From Bryobacterales bacterium (lineage in GTDB: Bacteria > Acidobacteriota > Terriglobia > Bryobacterales > Bryobacteraceae): a DNA stretch of 9,063 bases. Where the stretch lies: contig PKYZ01000352.1 of the NCBI GenBank assembly GCA_003132865.1, positions 3,335-12,397 on the forward strand, in the 5' to 3' direction. Positions 1-5,939 of this stretch are shown here, in pieces. Made by a program: the position numbers and the translations under genes. The notes below the pieces were generated by a model. The model was not told the origin of the DNA. It worked only from the letters and a program-made list of their open reading frames with translations, and did no database searches. Positions within the stretch are counted from its first letter, which is position 1. Every line of letters starts with the position of its first letter.

Positions 1-387
1 CGGGGCAGCGAGACGATCCTGGTGCTCGAAGACGAGGCGCGCGTGCGCAAGCTGGTCTGCGAAGTGCTGGCCGGACGCGGATACCACGTGCTCGAAGCAG
101 TGCGCGGCGAAGAGGCCATCCGCATGGCCAAGGAGCACAAGGGCCGCATCCACCTGCTGCTGGCGGACGTGGTCATGCCGGAGATGAGCGGGCCCCAAGC
201 GCTGGAGCAGATCCGGACGCGCCACCCGAACATGAAGGTGCTGTTCATGTCCGGCTACACGGACGAGGCGATGGTACACCACGGAATTCTGGATTCCGGC
301 GTGCCGTTTCTGCAGAAGCCGTTCCTGCCGGAGACGCTGGCGCGCAAGGTGCGGGAAGTGCTGGCGTCTCAGGCGTCGGCGGGGTGA
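1..387 (+). CDS. Response-regulator receiver domain, C-terminal end of a probable hybrid histidine kinase (5' partial)
   Basis: The frame is open from base 1 and ends at TGA 385-387, so the gene starts outside the window. The visible part is one receiver (CheY-like) domain: the acidic pair in VLEDE near codon 10, the phospho-acceptor Asp in LLLADVVMPEMSG (codon 166-168), the switch Ser in VLFMSGYTDE, and the conserved Lys in FLQKPF. All key residues are present, so it should accept a phosphoryl group from a His kinase. The opening RGSETILVLEDE is the usual linker into the last domain of hybrid histidine kinases, which is why I prefer that over a stand-alone regulator. The last ~100 bp recur at 994-1087. 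No terminator is visible between the stop and the promoter of the next gene. Confidence 0.85.
   Translation, partial: RGSETILVLEDEARVRKLVCEVLAGRGYHVLEAVRGEEAIRMAKEHKGRIHLLLADVVMPEMSGPQALEQIRTRHPNMKVLFMSGYTDEAMVHHGILDSGVPFLQKPFLPETLARKVREVLASQASAG
285..387 (+). repeat. Direct repeat copy A (3' end of the receiver gene)
   Basis: This stretch, from AATTCTGGATTCCGG to the stop codon, matches 994-1087. By hand alignment there are 7 mismatches in 94 aligned columns and one 9-base in-frame gap. Together the copies bracket the toxin-antitoxin module. Confidence 0.9.
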
Positions 388-426
388 ATTTCCCCATCGT
401 TCGTGCTCTCCGTACCCCCTCCCGCC

Positions 427-454
427 TTGACACATCCACCCACTCCGCTATACT
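427..454 (+). promoter_or_regulatory. Sigma70-type promoter of the RHH/RelE module
   Basis: A consensus -35 hexamer TTGACA (427-432) is followed after 16 bases by TATACT (449-454), five of six matches to the -10 consensus. Transcription would start near 460-462 and give a leader of under 30 bases before the antitoxin ATG at 489. It lies just after the upstream gene's stop, so the module has its own promoter. Confidence 0.7.
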
Positions 455-466
455 GGTGATGTTCGG

Positions 467-482
467 GTAACAACAAGTAACA
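467..482 (+). promoter_or_regulatory. Candidate antitoxin operator: two GTAACA boxes one helical turn apart
   Basis: GTAACA occurs at 467-472 and again at 477-482, a 10-base period, between the -10 box and the antitoxin start. RHH antitoxins commonly bind short repeated boxes on one DNA face and repress their own operon. The position and spacing fit autoregulation; the binding itself is inferred. Confidence 0.4.
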
Positions 483-488
483 CTCGCC

Positions 489-791
489 ATGAGAACCACC
501 GACACCATGAGCATCTCCCTGCCGCCTGGCATGGCGAAGCAGATGGCAAAAATCCAAAAACAAGAACACCGTACCCGTTCCGAACTTTTGCGCGAGGCCT
601 GGCGGCTCTACTTCGCGAGCCGTTATCCCGTTTACGCCCCCACCAAAGCGGAACGTGCAGCGATCAACAAGGGCCGGGCTGAATTCAAACGCGGAGAGTA
701 CGTCACCCTTAGGGAACTTCACGATGAACTGGCGGCTGCTCGTCTCCAGGAGCGCACAAAAGGAGCTAAAAAACCTTCCCGGCAAAGATGA
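489..791 (+). CDS. Ribbon-helix-helix antitoxin, CopG/ParD-like
   Basis: A 100-aa protein. Residues 6-12 (TMSISLP) form the predicted DNA-contacting beta-strand. Helix A spans about 13-27, the turn EHRTRS follows, and helix B (ELLREAWRLYF) runs to about 41, a standard RHH fold. The C-terminal half (PTKAERAAINKG, then a charged tail) is the usual toxin-wrapping region. The first ATG (489) is used because RHH proteins of this type normally begin MRTT; an in-frame ATG at 507 would cut into the strand. No strong ribosome binding site is visible. The gene overlaps the toxin start by 68 bases. Expected role: neutralise the downstream RelE-type toxin and repress the module. The family is clear; the cognate pairing is inferred from gene order. 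Confidence 0.85.
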   Translation: MRTTDTMSISLPPGMAKQMAKIQKQEHRTRSELLREAWRLYFASRYPVYAPTKAERAAINKGRAEFKRGEYVTLRELHDELAAARLQERTKGAKKPSRQR

Positions 792-973
792 GCTTCGCGT
801 TGAAGCAGCCCTCGACGCCCTTCAAAGAGATCCTTTCAGCGGGGATGTCAAACGCCTGCGGCCAGCCGAGTGGCGCAGGCGTGTTAGCAACTACCGGATA
901 TTCTACGACCTCCTTTGAAGATCGCCTCATTCTCGTGACGGCCATCAGGCGGCGCACGTCCACCACCTATTGA
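724..973 (+). pseudogene. RelE/ParE-family toxin with +1 frameshift near its 3' end (broken or frameshift-decoded)
   Basis: ATG 724 lies inside the antitoxin gene, with an AGGGA ribosome binding site at 711-715. The first frame gives 64 aa, ending at TGA 916-918 after a typical RelE/ParE strand (NYRIFYDLL). The missing C-terminus is present one frame further on: EDRLILVTAIRRRTSTTY, ending at TGA 971-973. Skipping one base at CTC CTT T|GAA joins the parts into an 82-aa protein of normal family length, ending in the conserved RRRTSTTY. Relatives act as ribosome-dependent mRNA endonucleases (RelE) or gyrase poisons (ParE); which applies here cannot be told. As read conventionally the product lacks its last strand and basic tail and should be inactive. 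Explanations: inactivating mutation, sequence error, or decoding at the CTT-TGA site. Confidence 0.75.
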
Positions 974-993
974 ACGGCGCCGACCGAACTCTC

Positions 994-1087
994 AATTCTG
1001 GATTCCGGCGCGCCGTTCTTGCAGAAGCCGTTCCTCCCGGAAACGCTGGCGCGCAAGGTGCGGGAAATCCTGGCGTCGGCGGGGTGA
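994..1087 (+). pseudogene. Direct repeat copy B: orphan 3' end of a receiver-domain gene
   Basis: Read in the matching frame, this stretch encodes ILDSGAPFLQKPFLPETLAR and ends at TGA 1085-1087. It reproduces the receiver C-terminus, including the conserved Lys (QKPF), but has no start codon and no upstream domain. Most differences from copy A (285-387) are synonymous or conservative, and the only gap is 9 bases. It therefore probably derives from a coding paralogue or an old duplication rather than a recent exact one. It begins 20 bases after the toxin's final stop. Confidence 0.85.
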
Positions 1088-1101
1088 CGTCTTTTCAGTT
1101 G

Positions 1102-1121
1102 GGCAGACCTCCTGGTCTGCC
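1102..1121. repeat. Perfect 8-bp palindrome with 4-base loop
   Basis: GGCAGACC (1102-1109), loop TCCT, GGTCTGCC (1114-1121). It lies 14 bases after the stop of the receiver-tail copy. There is no T-run after it on either strand, so it is not a classical intrinsic terminator. It may be a REP-like dispersed palindrome or a rho-assisted 3' structure. Confidence 0.5.
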
Positions 1122-1285
1122 ACAGGCGTTGAAATGCAGACGCCGGATTCTGTCTTCGGGCTACTTCCCCGAACCCGACTTCCGGCGCACGTCGTAGTGA
1201 GGCCGCTTTAGCTCATAGTTCGTTTCCTTCACTCGATAGGAATCCTGACCAGCAGATAATTACATCGCTCTATTCCTAACGGTTC

Positions 1286-1339
1286 CAACCGCAAGACGGT
1301 TGAATTCAATGCTGAAAATAAAGCCTACGCTGCATTGAA
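1286..1339. repeat. Two adjacent inverted repeats 3' of the hydrolase gene
   Basis: The first is CAACCG (1286-1291), five-base loop, CGGTTG (1297-1302). The second is TTCAATGC (1305-1312), 19-base spacer, GCATTGAA (1332-1339), perfect over 8 bp. They lie downstream of the reverse-strand hydrolase. Neither is followed by a T-run on that strand. They could stabilise the mRNA 3' end or be remnants of a mobile-element end. Confidence 0.4.
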
Positions 1340-1396
1340 ATGGTGGGCCTAATCATTCGGCAATAGCATCGAACGCGAACTACAGCTTCTGCTGGA

Positions 1397-2791
1397 CTAC
1401 TTTAGTGCGGCGATTGCCTGCTGAACGGGAGAGCTTTTGAAATAATCCGAGTGTCCACACGAGATTTGCGTTTGAGCATTTCCACCAAGCGCGGACAGCG
1501 TCGGAACGACCAGATCATGATCGACAGTCGGTCCAAAGACGCCCTGCGCTACGTTATCAACATCGAACCCGTATCCAACTGACGGTCCTCCATCATGAAA
1601 GATACCGGCCCACGACATGAATGGCTGACGCAGTAAATCAGAGCTCATCCGAACTATCTCGGATGCCGGTCTCATCGCGGCGATCCCCGGCGGAAGTTCA
1701 AAGCCTACGAACATCCCAGCCATCTGTCGGAGCATCGAGGAATACGGGATACCGTTCATGAGGTAATCGCCAGCCCGCATGAAGAGAGCAAGTCCGCCCG
1801 CAGCCGCATCGGCTATTGGTGTGCCTTGATGTGGTGTGCCGAAGGTCATGACTTCTATTGTCACTGGGTAGGAAGGGTGAGACAGCATTTGCTGGGTGTA
1901 ACGTGCGACTAGGCCGCCTCGAGAGTGGGCCAGCAAGTAAATCCGCTTATAGCCAAGTTGCCGAACCAACTCGCATAGTTGACTTGCGTTCTCCCCGATG
2001 TCCAAGAAGGTATCGTGTTCGAACCGGTAAATCGGGATCTGTGGCAGAATCGGCAAATCCTTCAGACCTTCGAGGCCACACGACAACGTGCCGTGGACCC
2101 AGATCGCACAGGCGTCATGCCCGGTCGACGGTTTGGTGCTCGCATCCAGGCGGGGAACCTTTTGTGCCAGCACGGCGTTGTTGGTCTCTGATCGCAGAAG
2201 ACGATCGGTCATCGTCTTGTCTGTGCCTAGGAAGTTTGGTGGAGGTGTCCCTAGTTTGACAAGCACCCGTCCCACAAGCATGCCGGTTCGTCGGCGAGTA
2301 TTGTGAAAAAAACGCAAAGACGCATTCCATTGCCCATTTACGATTCCTAAGGAAAAGCGAAACGGCCTCACAAAGAAATCAGTGATAAAGCTTCCCTCGC
2401 CGTAGTATCCCCGCAGATCAATCCATATTTCCAACTCTCGTCTGTCGAATAGAATTGATTTGAACGCTTGCTCATCACCGTCCTTTCCATCGGGAGAAAA
2501 TACGATCTCGACTTCATCGTCCTTTTCAGTCACATTCAGGACAAAGAGCGTAGGAAGGCGCACCACCGTCGCATCGCTGTTCGGTATAGCAACGAAAATG
2601 CGATCTCCAATCCCCGAGGAAAACGCCGCTTCTACGTTTGCGCCTTCAACTTCCTGAGCCAGATGCCGCAACAGGTTCGGCCGCGCGTTGGCATTTGCTA
2701 TAAGGTCGAGGGCCACAGCACTGGTCGGAAAAACGCCATGCCGCTGAAGTAAAGGCTCAACGACTCCACCAGGCCTAATCGCTGTCCACAT
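1397..2791 (-). CDS. Alpha/beta hydrolase (lipase/esterase-like) with uncharacterised N-terminal half
   Basis: A 464-aa protein. Residues 1-220 match nothing I recognise. They contain beta-rich stretches (RLPTLFVLNVTEKDDEVEIVF, then a segment around 150-180) and may be a recognition or scaffold domain. The hydrolase domain starts at about 228: AIWVHGT gives the oxyanion HG (233-234), the nucleophile is Ser290 in LLAHSRGGLVAR, the acid is Asp424 or Asp426 in VDHDLVVPT, and the base is His447 in CGHSDYF. FGTPHQGTP (318-325) is typical of lipase/PGAP1-like hydrolases. No signal peptide or membrane segment is evident, so it is probably cytoplasmic; the substrate is unknown. ATG 2789-2791 is preceded by AAGGGGG at 2796-2802. 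The upstream leader is AT-rich, with a TATGAT box at 2829-2834. Base and codon use differ from the flanking genes, suggesting transfer. The catalytic fold is secure, the role open. Confidence 0.8.
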   Translation of the reverse strand: MWTAIRPGGVVEPLLQRHGVFPTSAVALDLIANANARPNLLRHLAQEVEGANVEAAFSSGIGDRIFVAIPNSDATVVRLPTLFVLNVTEKDDEVEIVFSPDGKDGDEQAFKSILFDRRELEIWIDLRGYYGEGSFITDFFVRPFRFSLGIVNGQWNASLRFFHNTRRRTGMLVGRVLVKLGTPPPNFLGTDKTMTDRLLRSETNNAVLAQKVPRLDASTKPSTGHDACAIWVHGTLSCGLEGLKDLPILPQIPIYRFEHDTFLDIGENASQLCELVRQLGYKRIYLLAHSRGGLVARYTQQMLSHPSYPVTIEVMTFGTPHQGTPIADAAAGGLALFMRAGDYLMNGIPYSSMLRQMAGMFVGFELPPGIAAMRPASEIVRMSSDLLRQPFMSWAGIFHDGGPSVGYGFDVDNVAQGVFGPTVDHDLVVPTLSALGGNAQTQISCGHSDYFKSSPVQQAIAALK

Positions 2792-2873
2792 GATGCCCCC
2801 TTGAATAAGAGAAATCTTCTAAATTTATATCATATCATCTGCTGCTCAGAAAAAATGAAGCCTCACCGGATGA

Positions 2874-3026
2874 TTTTTGGATCCCGTCGGACGCTGCCAT
2901 GACCACGAGAAGTTGACGTTTGTGCGTGACCAGAGCGGTTCTCCGATGCAGGTCAAAGTCGGTGAAGTGGTTTTCCCCAGGTCCGCGTGCGAGAACGCGA
3001 GTTGGCCGAATGGGATATATCCGTAA
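2874..3026 (+). pseudogene. Possible 3' remnant of a serine-hydrolase-type gene
   Basis: The frame between TGA 2871-2873 and TAA 3024-3026 reads HEKLTFVRDQSGSPMQVKVG and GEVVFPR in its middle. That recalls the C-terminal beta-domain of CubicO/beta-lactamase-like hydrolases (a LTFxRDxxGxV pattern), but the match is from memory and short. There is no start and no catalytic domain, so at best it is a truncated tail. Confidence 0.22.
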
Positions 3027-3122
3027 GTTCAGATACATTTCGACGCACCACCCACCGAGTGAAAGTACCGATCATCTCTGACGAGTTCCCTAGCGCATCT
3101 GGCCGATTATGGGTGTACCGCC

Positions 3123-3141
3123 GGCCAACCGAAAGTTGGCC
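3123..3141. repeat. Perfect 7-bp hairpin 3' of vanZ
   Basis: GGCCAAC (3123-3129), loop CGAAA, GTTGGCC (3135-3141). It lies about 75 bases beyond the vanZ stop on the transcribed side. There is no following T-run on the reverse strand, so it may act as a rho-assisted or RNA-stabilising structure rather than an intrinsic terminator. Confidence 0.4.
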
Positions 3142-3216
3142 CGAAACGGCGTTCTGGGAAATATGCACGCCTTCAGTCATGCACTCATCGGGTGACATGG
3201 CCGGTCCGCACGCGCC

Positions 3217-4377
3217 TCACGCGTCGCGCAACAACCACAGCAACACACCCATGAGCAAGACCAGCACCGCGTCGGTGATTTCCGGCGTGCGGCCCGGCAG
3301 ATACACTTGCACCTGTTCCAACAGAAACAAAGCCGCGGCGGCGACCAGGGTGGTCCACGCCAGGCTTCGTCCGGAGGCGCGCCATAGCCACAGAACCGAA
3401 CCATACCAGAAGCTCTTGCGGAACAGCACCACAAAACCATCCTGCCAGGTAGAGCGGAACAATCCCCGGAAGGGCACCCAGTTGAAGGCGCGCGCGCCTT
3501 GGAAGTGGAAGGGCGAAAGCTCGCTCAGGATCAGCGCGCCGGCCAGCAGAACCGGCGCGGCCCGCCGCACCCAGCGCCGCGGCAGGCACAGCCAAGCCGC
3601 GTATGCAGCGGCCGCCCCCACGATATCGGACCACGCCAGCGTGCGGCTCGCAATCAACAAGCGGGCCGGGACCAGCAGCAACAACAGCGCCAGGACTCCG
3701 TTGGTCTTGGTCTTGCGGATGCTCTCCAGCAGGCAGGCCACCGCCAGCCATTCCGCAAAGACCACCAACGTGTCGACGGGCGAGACCGCGGACACCGCCT
3801 TGAGCGCCGCCAGCCTGTTTACCAGGCTGGTCCGGCCCCACGCAGGGAAGAGCGGAAAGATCTGGTATCCGAGCCAGCAGGACAACAGCAGCACGGCCCC
3901 GGAGGGGCGCAGTAGCGAAGCCGTGCCCTGCCGTGCCAGAAGCCGCTGCAATTTTACGCGATAGAGCGCGCCCGCCGCGATGCCCACCGCCGCGCCCATC
4001 GCGTTGGAAGCCACATCGGCCAGGCTGCACTGCCGCGAATCGTCGAAAAGCTGGAGCATCTCGATCGACGCCGAAAGCGCCAGCGCGAGCGCCAGCGGCG
4101 CCAGAATCCGCACCACGCGGGACGCGCGCTCACTCACCGCTAGAAAACCGAAGATGCCCAGCGGCACATACAGCGTGATGTTGACCCCGACGTCCCAAAC
4201 CAGATAGCGGTCGAAACTGCTGGGCCATGTGTGCAGCAGAATCCAGAGCGGGTTGCGGCCATAATGCCGCGCCTGGAATTGCCAGGGGTAAAGCGACCCG
4301 TACAGGATCAGCGCAACGACGATAGCCAGGATGCGGCGGTATGGAGTAGTCTCCGCCTCCGCCGCCGCGGGGCTCAA
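3217..4377 (-). CDS. VanZ-family membrane protein with two VanZ-like halves
   Basis: A 386-aa protein from TTG 4375-4377, rich in hydrophobic membrane-spanning stretches. The first half has the VanZ hallmarks: YGSLYPW, DVGVNITLYVPLGIFG, then E106-x2-Q109-x5-R115-x5-D121-x3-N125. The second half repeats the key spacing: FNWVPFRGLF, then E354-x2-Q357-x5-R363-x5-D369, lacking the final Asn. Ordinary VanZ proteins have one such unit, so this is an internal duplication or fusion. VanZ itself gives low-level teicoplanin resistance in enterococci; most homologues are of unknown function, and none is proven here. I chose the TTG start because it overlaps the galT stop as TTGA. An upstream ATG (4450-4452) would overlap galT by 79 bases. 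Likely cotranscribed and translationally coupled with galT. Confidence 0.8.
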   Translation of the reverse strand: MSPAAAEAETTPYRRILAIVVALILYGSLYPWQFQARHYGRNPLWILLHTWPSSFDRYLVWDVGVNITLYVPLGIFGFLAVSERASRVVRILAPLALALALSASIEMLQLFDDSRQCSLADVASNAMGAAVGIAAGALYRVKLQRLLARQGTASLLRPSGAVLLLSCWLGYQIFPLFPAWGRTSLVNRLAALKAVSAVSPVDTLVVFAEWLAVACLLESIRKTKTNGVLALLLLLVPARLLIASRTLAWSDIVGAAAAYAAWLCLPRRWVRRAAPVLLAGALILSELSPFHFQGARAFNWVPFRGLFRSTWQDGFVVLFRKSFWYGSVLWLWRASGRSLAWTTLVAAAALFLLEQVQVYLPGRTPEITDAVLVLLMGVLLWLLRDA

Positions 4378-5375
4378 GCCAGCCCCGATTCCCGCAAGAA
4401 CTTTGCCGACTCCTCCGGCGGCGTGGGATTGATGTAGAAGCCCGTGCCCCATTCGAATCCCGCCACCTTGGTCAGCTTGGGAATCACTTCGATGTGCCAG
4501 TGGTAGTGCGCCAGGTGATTCTCCTGCAGCGGCGCGCTATGCACGATGAAGTTGAAAGGCGGATGCTCCAGCACCTTGTCGATCTTGCGCAGCGTGGACC
4601 GCAGCGCCCAGGCCAGGTTCCGCAAGGTGGCGTCTTCGGTCTGCTCGAAGTGCGATTCGTGCCGCTTGGGTATTATCCAGGTTTCGAACGGGAAGCGCGG
4701 CGCCCACGGTTCGAGCACCAGCAGGCGGTCCGTCTCGGTCACCACGCGCACGCCCGCGGAGGTTTCCTGCCGCAGGATATCGCAGAAGACGCAGCGCTCC
4801 TTGAAATCGAAATACACCTTGGCGCCGTCCAACTCTTCTTTCACGCGCTTGGGAATGACCGGCAGCGCGATCAGTTGCGAGTGCGGATGCTCCAGCGTGG
4901 CGCCGGCCGCTTCACCGTGGTTCTTGAACAATACGATGTACCGGAAGCGGATGTCTTTCTTGAGGTCGTTGACGCGGTCGCGGAAGGCCCCCAGCACTTC
5001 TTCGATCTGGTGATCGGTCATCTCGGCCATGGTCAAGCTGTGATCGGGGCTTTCGATGATCACCTCGTGCGCGCCAATCCCGTTCATCTTGTCGTACATG
5101 CCTTCGCCCTGGCGGTTCAGCTCGCCTTCGATGCCCAGCGCCGGAAACTTATTCGGCACCACGCGCACGCTCCATCCCGGCTGGTTGGGTCCGCCGCCCG
5201 GACGGTAGGCCAGCACTTCGGGCGGCGTCTTCTGTTCGTTGCCATAACAGAAGGGGCAAAGGCGCGCGGCGGGAGGCGGCACCGGCTGGCGAATGAAATC
5301 GGAAGGGCGGCGGGCGCGGTCGGTCGAGATGACTACCCAGCGGCCCGTTATGGGGTCCTTACGTAATTCCGGCAA
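4374..5375 (-). CDS. galT: Galactose-1-phosphate (hexose-1-phosphate) uridylyltransferase
   Basis: A 333-aa protein of near-normal family length. It transfers UMP between UDP-glucose and galactose-1-phosphate in the Leloir pathway, through a uridylyl-histidine intermediate. Visible elements: the start MPELRKDPITGRWVVIS, zinc ligands Cys40/Cys43 (CPFC) with His112 (SPDHS) and His163, nucleophile His165 in the HPHSQ motif (163-167), KNHG at 151-154, and C-terminal HWH (292-294). A further pair, CVFC at 195-198, suggests a second metal or structural site, as in some bacterial and archaeal homologues. It starts at TTG 5373-5375, with GGAGG four bases upstream (5380-5384). It lies 51 bases after yraN and overlaps vanZ. 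Epimerase and kinase partners are not in the window, so some relatives' broader sugar-phosphate specificity cannot be excluded. Confidence 0.93.
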   Translation of the reverse strand: MPELRKDPITGRWVVISTDRARRPSDFIRQPVPPPAARLCPFCYGNEQKTPPEVLAYRPGGGPNQPGWSVRVVPNKFPALGIEGELNRQGEGMYDKMNGIGAHEVIIESPDHSLTMAEMTDHQIEEVLGAFRDRVNDLKKDIRFRYIVLFKNHGEAAGATLEHPHSQLIALPVIPKRVKEELDGAKVYFDFKERCVFCDILRQETSAGVRVVTETDRLLVLEPWAPRFPFETWIIPKRHESHFEQTEDATLRNLAWALRSTLRKIDKVLEHPPFNFIVHSAPLQENHLAHYHWHIEVIPKLTKVAGFEWGTGFYINPTPPEESAKFLRESGLA

Positions 5376-5425
5376 AGTGCCTCCGCAAAGAGAGATTGTT
5401 GTAGACTGCGTGGCGCGGAGAACGT

Positions 5426-5431
5426 ATTATA
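5426..5431 (-). promoter_or_regulatory. Perfect TATAAT box upstream of galT
   Basis: The reverse strand reads TATAAT at 5431-5426, overlapping the yraN stop and about 50 bases before the galT start. The -35 position 17 bases upstream (TTTCCC) is poor. It may be a weak internal promoter letting galT-vanZ be expressed apart from yraN, or chance. Confidence 0.35.
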
Positions 5432-5939
5432 GCAGCGTCCGGCTGACGGGAAAGGCATCCTTGATCCATTCGATCTCCGGCGGCTCGGCGAGGACGATGT
5501 TCACCAGATCGAAGCGCGCTTGTTCGCTGGCCGCACCCGAACGGCGGAGATACTCCCCGGCCGCCCGCCGGAGATCTTTCTCCTTATCGGTTCCAACCGC
5601 CCGCCCGGGACTGCCGAATTCCGCGCTGGCGCGGGATTTCACTTCCACGAACACCAGGGTCTGGCGGTCCCAGGCGACGATGTCCAGCTCGCCGCGGCCG
5701 GAGCGCTGGCGAAAATTGCGCGCCACGATGGTGAGACCCTGCCGGCGCAGGAAGCGGTGCGCCAGATCCTCGCCGCGGCGGCCATGCGCCTGCTCCGTCG
5801 TCGAGTGGCGGGCTCTGTAACGATCGCGCGCGGCGTCCGCCAGGCGGTAAAGAGAAATAGCCGCAGATGCACGCAGATGCACGCGGATAAAAAGGCGTGC
5901 CACGGCAGCGAGGCGGCCGTTGGTCTTATCTGTGTGCAT
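5427..5939 (-). CDS. YraN/UPF0102-family predicted endonuclease-like protein
   Basis: A 170-aa frame. The conserved UPF0102 domain runs from about residue 50: GRRGEDLAHRFL (Glu57), VARNFR, GRGELDIVAW (Glu84, Asp86), FVEVKSR (Glu99, Lys101) and RFDLVNI (Asp144). These are the PD-(D/E)xK-type nuclease core residues, all present. YraN proteins are small, widespread and incompletely characterised, with proposed DNA-processing roles. The N-terminus is odd. Residues 20-28 (VHLRASAAI) are encoded by the dispersed repeat at 5859-5957, and homology seems to begin only at about SLYRLADAARDR (29 on). The true start may be GTG 5880-5882, GTG 5901-5903, or a rare ATT at 5856-5858. None has a clear ribosome binding site; the ATG at 5937-5939 gives the longest form. 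It lies 17 bases downstream of the methyltransferase stop in that form. Confidence 0.8.
   Translation of the reverse strand: MHTDKTNGRLAAVARLFIRVHLRASAAISLYRLADAARDRYRARHSTTEQAHGRRGEDLAHRFLRRQGLTIVARNFRQRSGRGELDIVAWDRQTLVFVEVKSRASAEFGSPGRAVGTDKEKDLRRAAGEYLRRSGAASEQARFDLVNIVLAEPPEIEWIKDAFPVSRTLL

Larger units (their letters stand above)
1088..1396. other. Gene-free stretch between the receiver-tail copy and the hydrolase gene
   Basis: Apart from the palindromes listed separately, I see no supported gene. GC drops noticeably after about 1200. Open frames on both strands are short, lack recognisable motifs and use no convincing start. It marks the junction between the GC-rich left block and the AT-richer hydrolase segment. 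Confidence 0.6.
2792..3216. other. Gene-poor stretch between the hydrolase and vanZ, with possible gene remnant
   Basis: I see no intact gene. It begins AT-rich (the promoter side of the hydrolase, about 2803-2850), then carries a short coding-like remnant (2874-3026, listed separately) and a perfect palindrome (3123-3141). It ends at the vanZ stop. No T-run terminator for vanZ is visible. Confidence 0.55.

Noticed and set aside
1202..1215. GCCGCTTTAGCTCA resembles the 5' end of a tRNA (tRNA-Thr-like).
   Set aside because: No D-loop continuation, anticodon arm, T-arm or matching acceptor strand follows within the expected ~75 bases, so it is chance or at most a tiny fragment.
1164..1259. Reverse-strand open stretch encoding YRVKETNYELKRPHYDVRR.
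   Set aside because: Only 32 codons between stops, no credible start and no recognised family; probably fortuitous.
1280..1360. Integron attC-like motifs (GTTGAAT at 1299-1305, GCCTAATCATTCG near 1349).
   Set aside because: The paired core sites do not match each other, no valid 5' RYYYAAC core lies at the right distance, and there is no integrase or cassette array.
2953..3198. Reverse-strand open frames around 2835-3198 as small genes.
   Set aside because: No recognisable motifs, no ribosome binding site and mutual overlap; they look like chance frames in decayed intergenic DNA.
2987..3964. Long forward-strand open frame (325 codons).
   Set aside because: Mostly antisense to the vanZ gene, whose membrane segments and VanZ motifs are clear. 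The forward translation is Arg/Ser/Thr-rich with no motif, typical of GC-rich shadow frames.
4375..4452. ATG at 4450-4452 as the vanZ start.
   Set aside because: It would overlap galT by 79 bases, and the extra 25 residues show no VanZ similarity. The TTG at 4375-4377 gives a 4-base TTGA overlap.
4494..5366. Forward-strand open frame of 290 codons.
   Set aside because: Entirely antisense to galT, which has every catalytic and zinc-binding motif. The forward translation has no recognisable domain.
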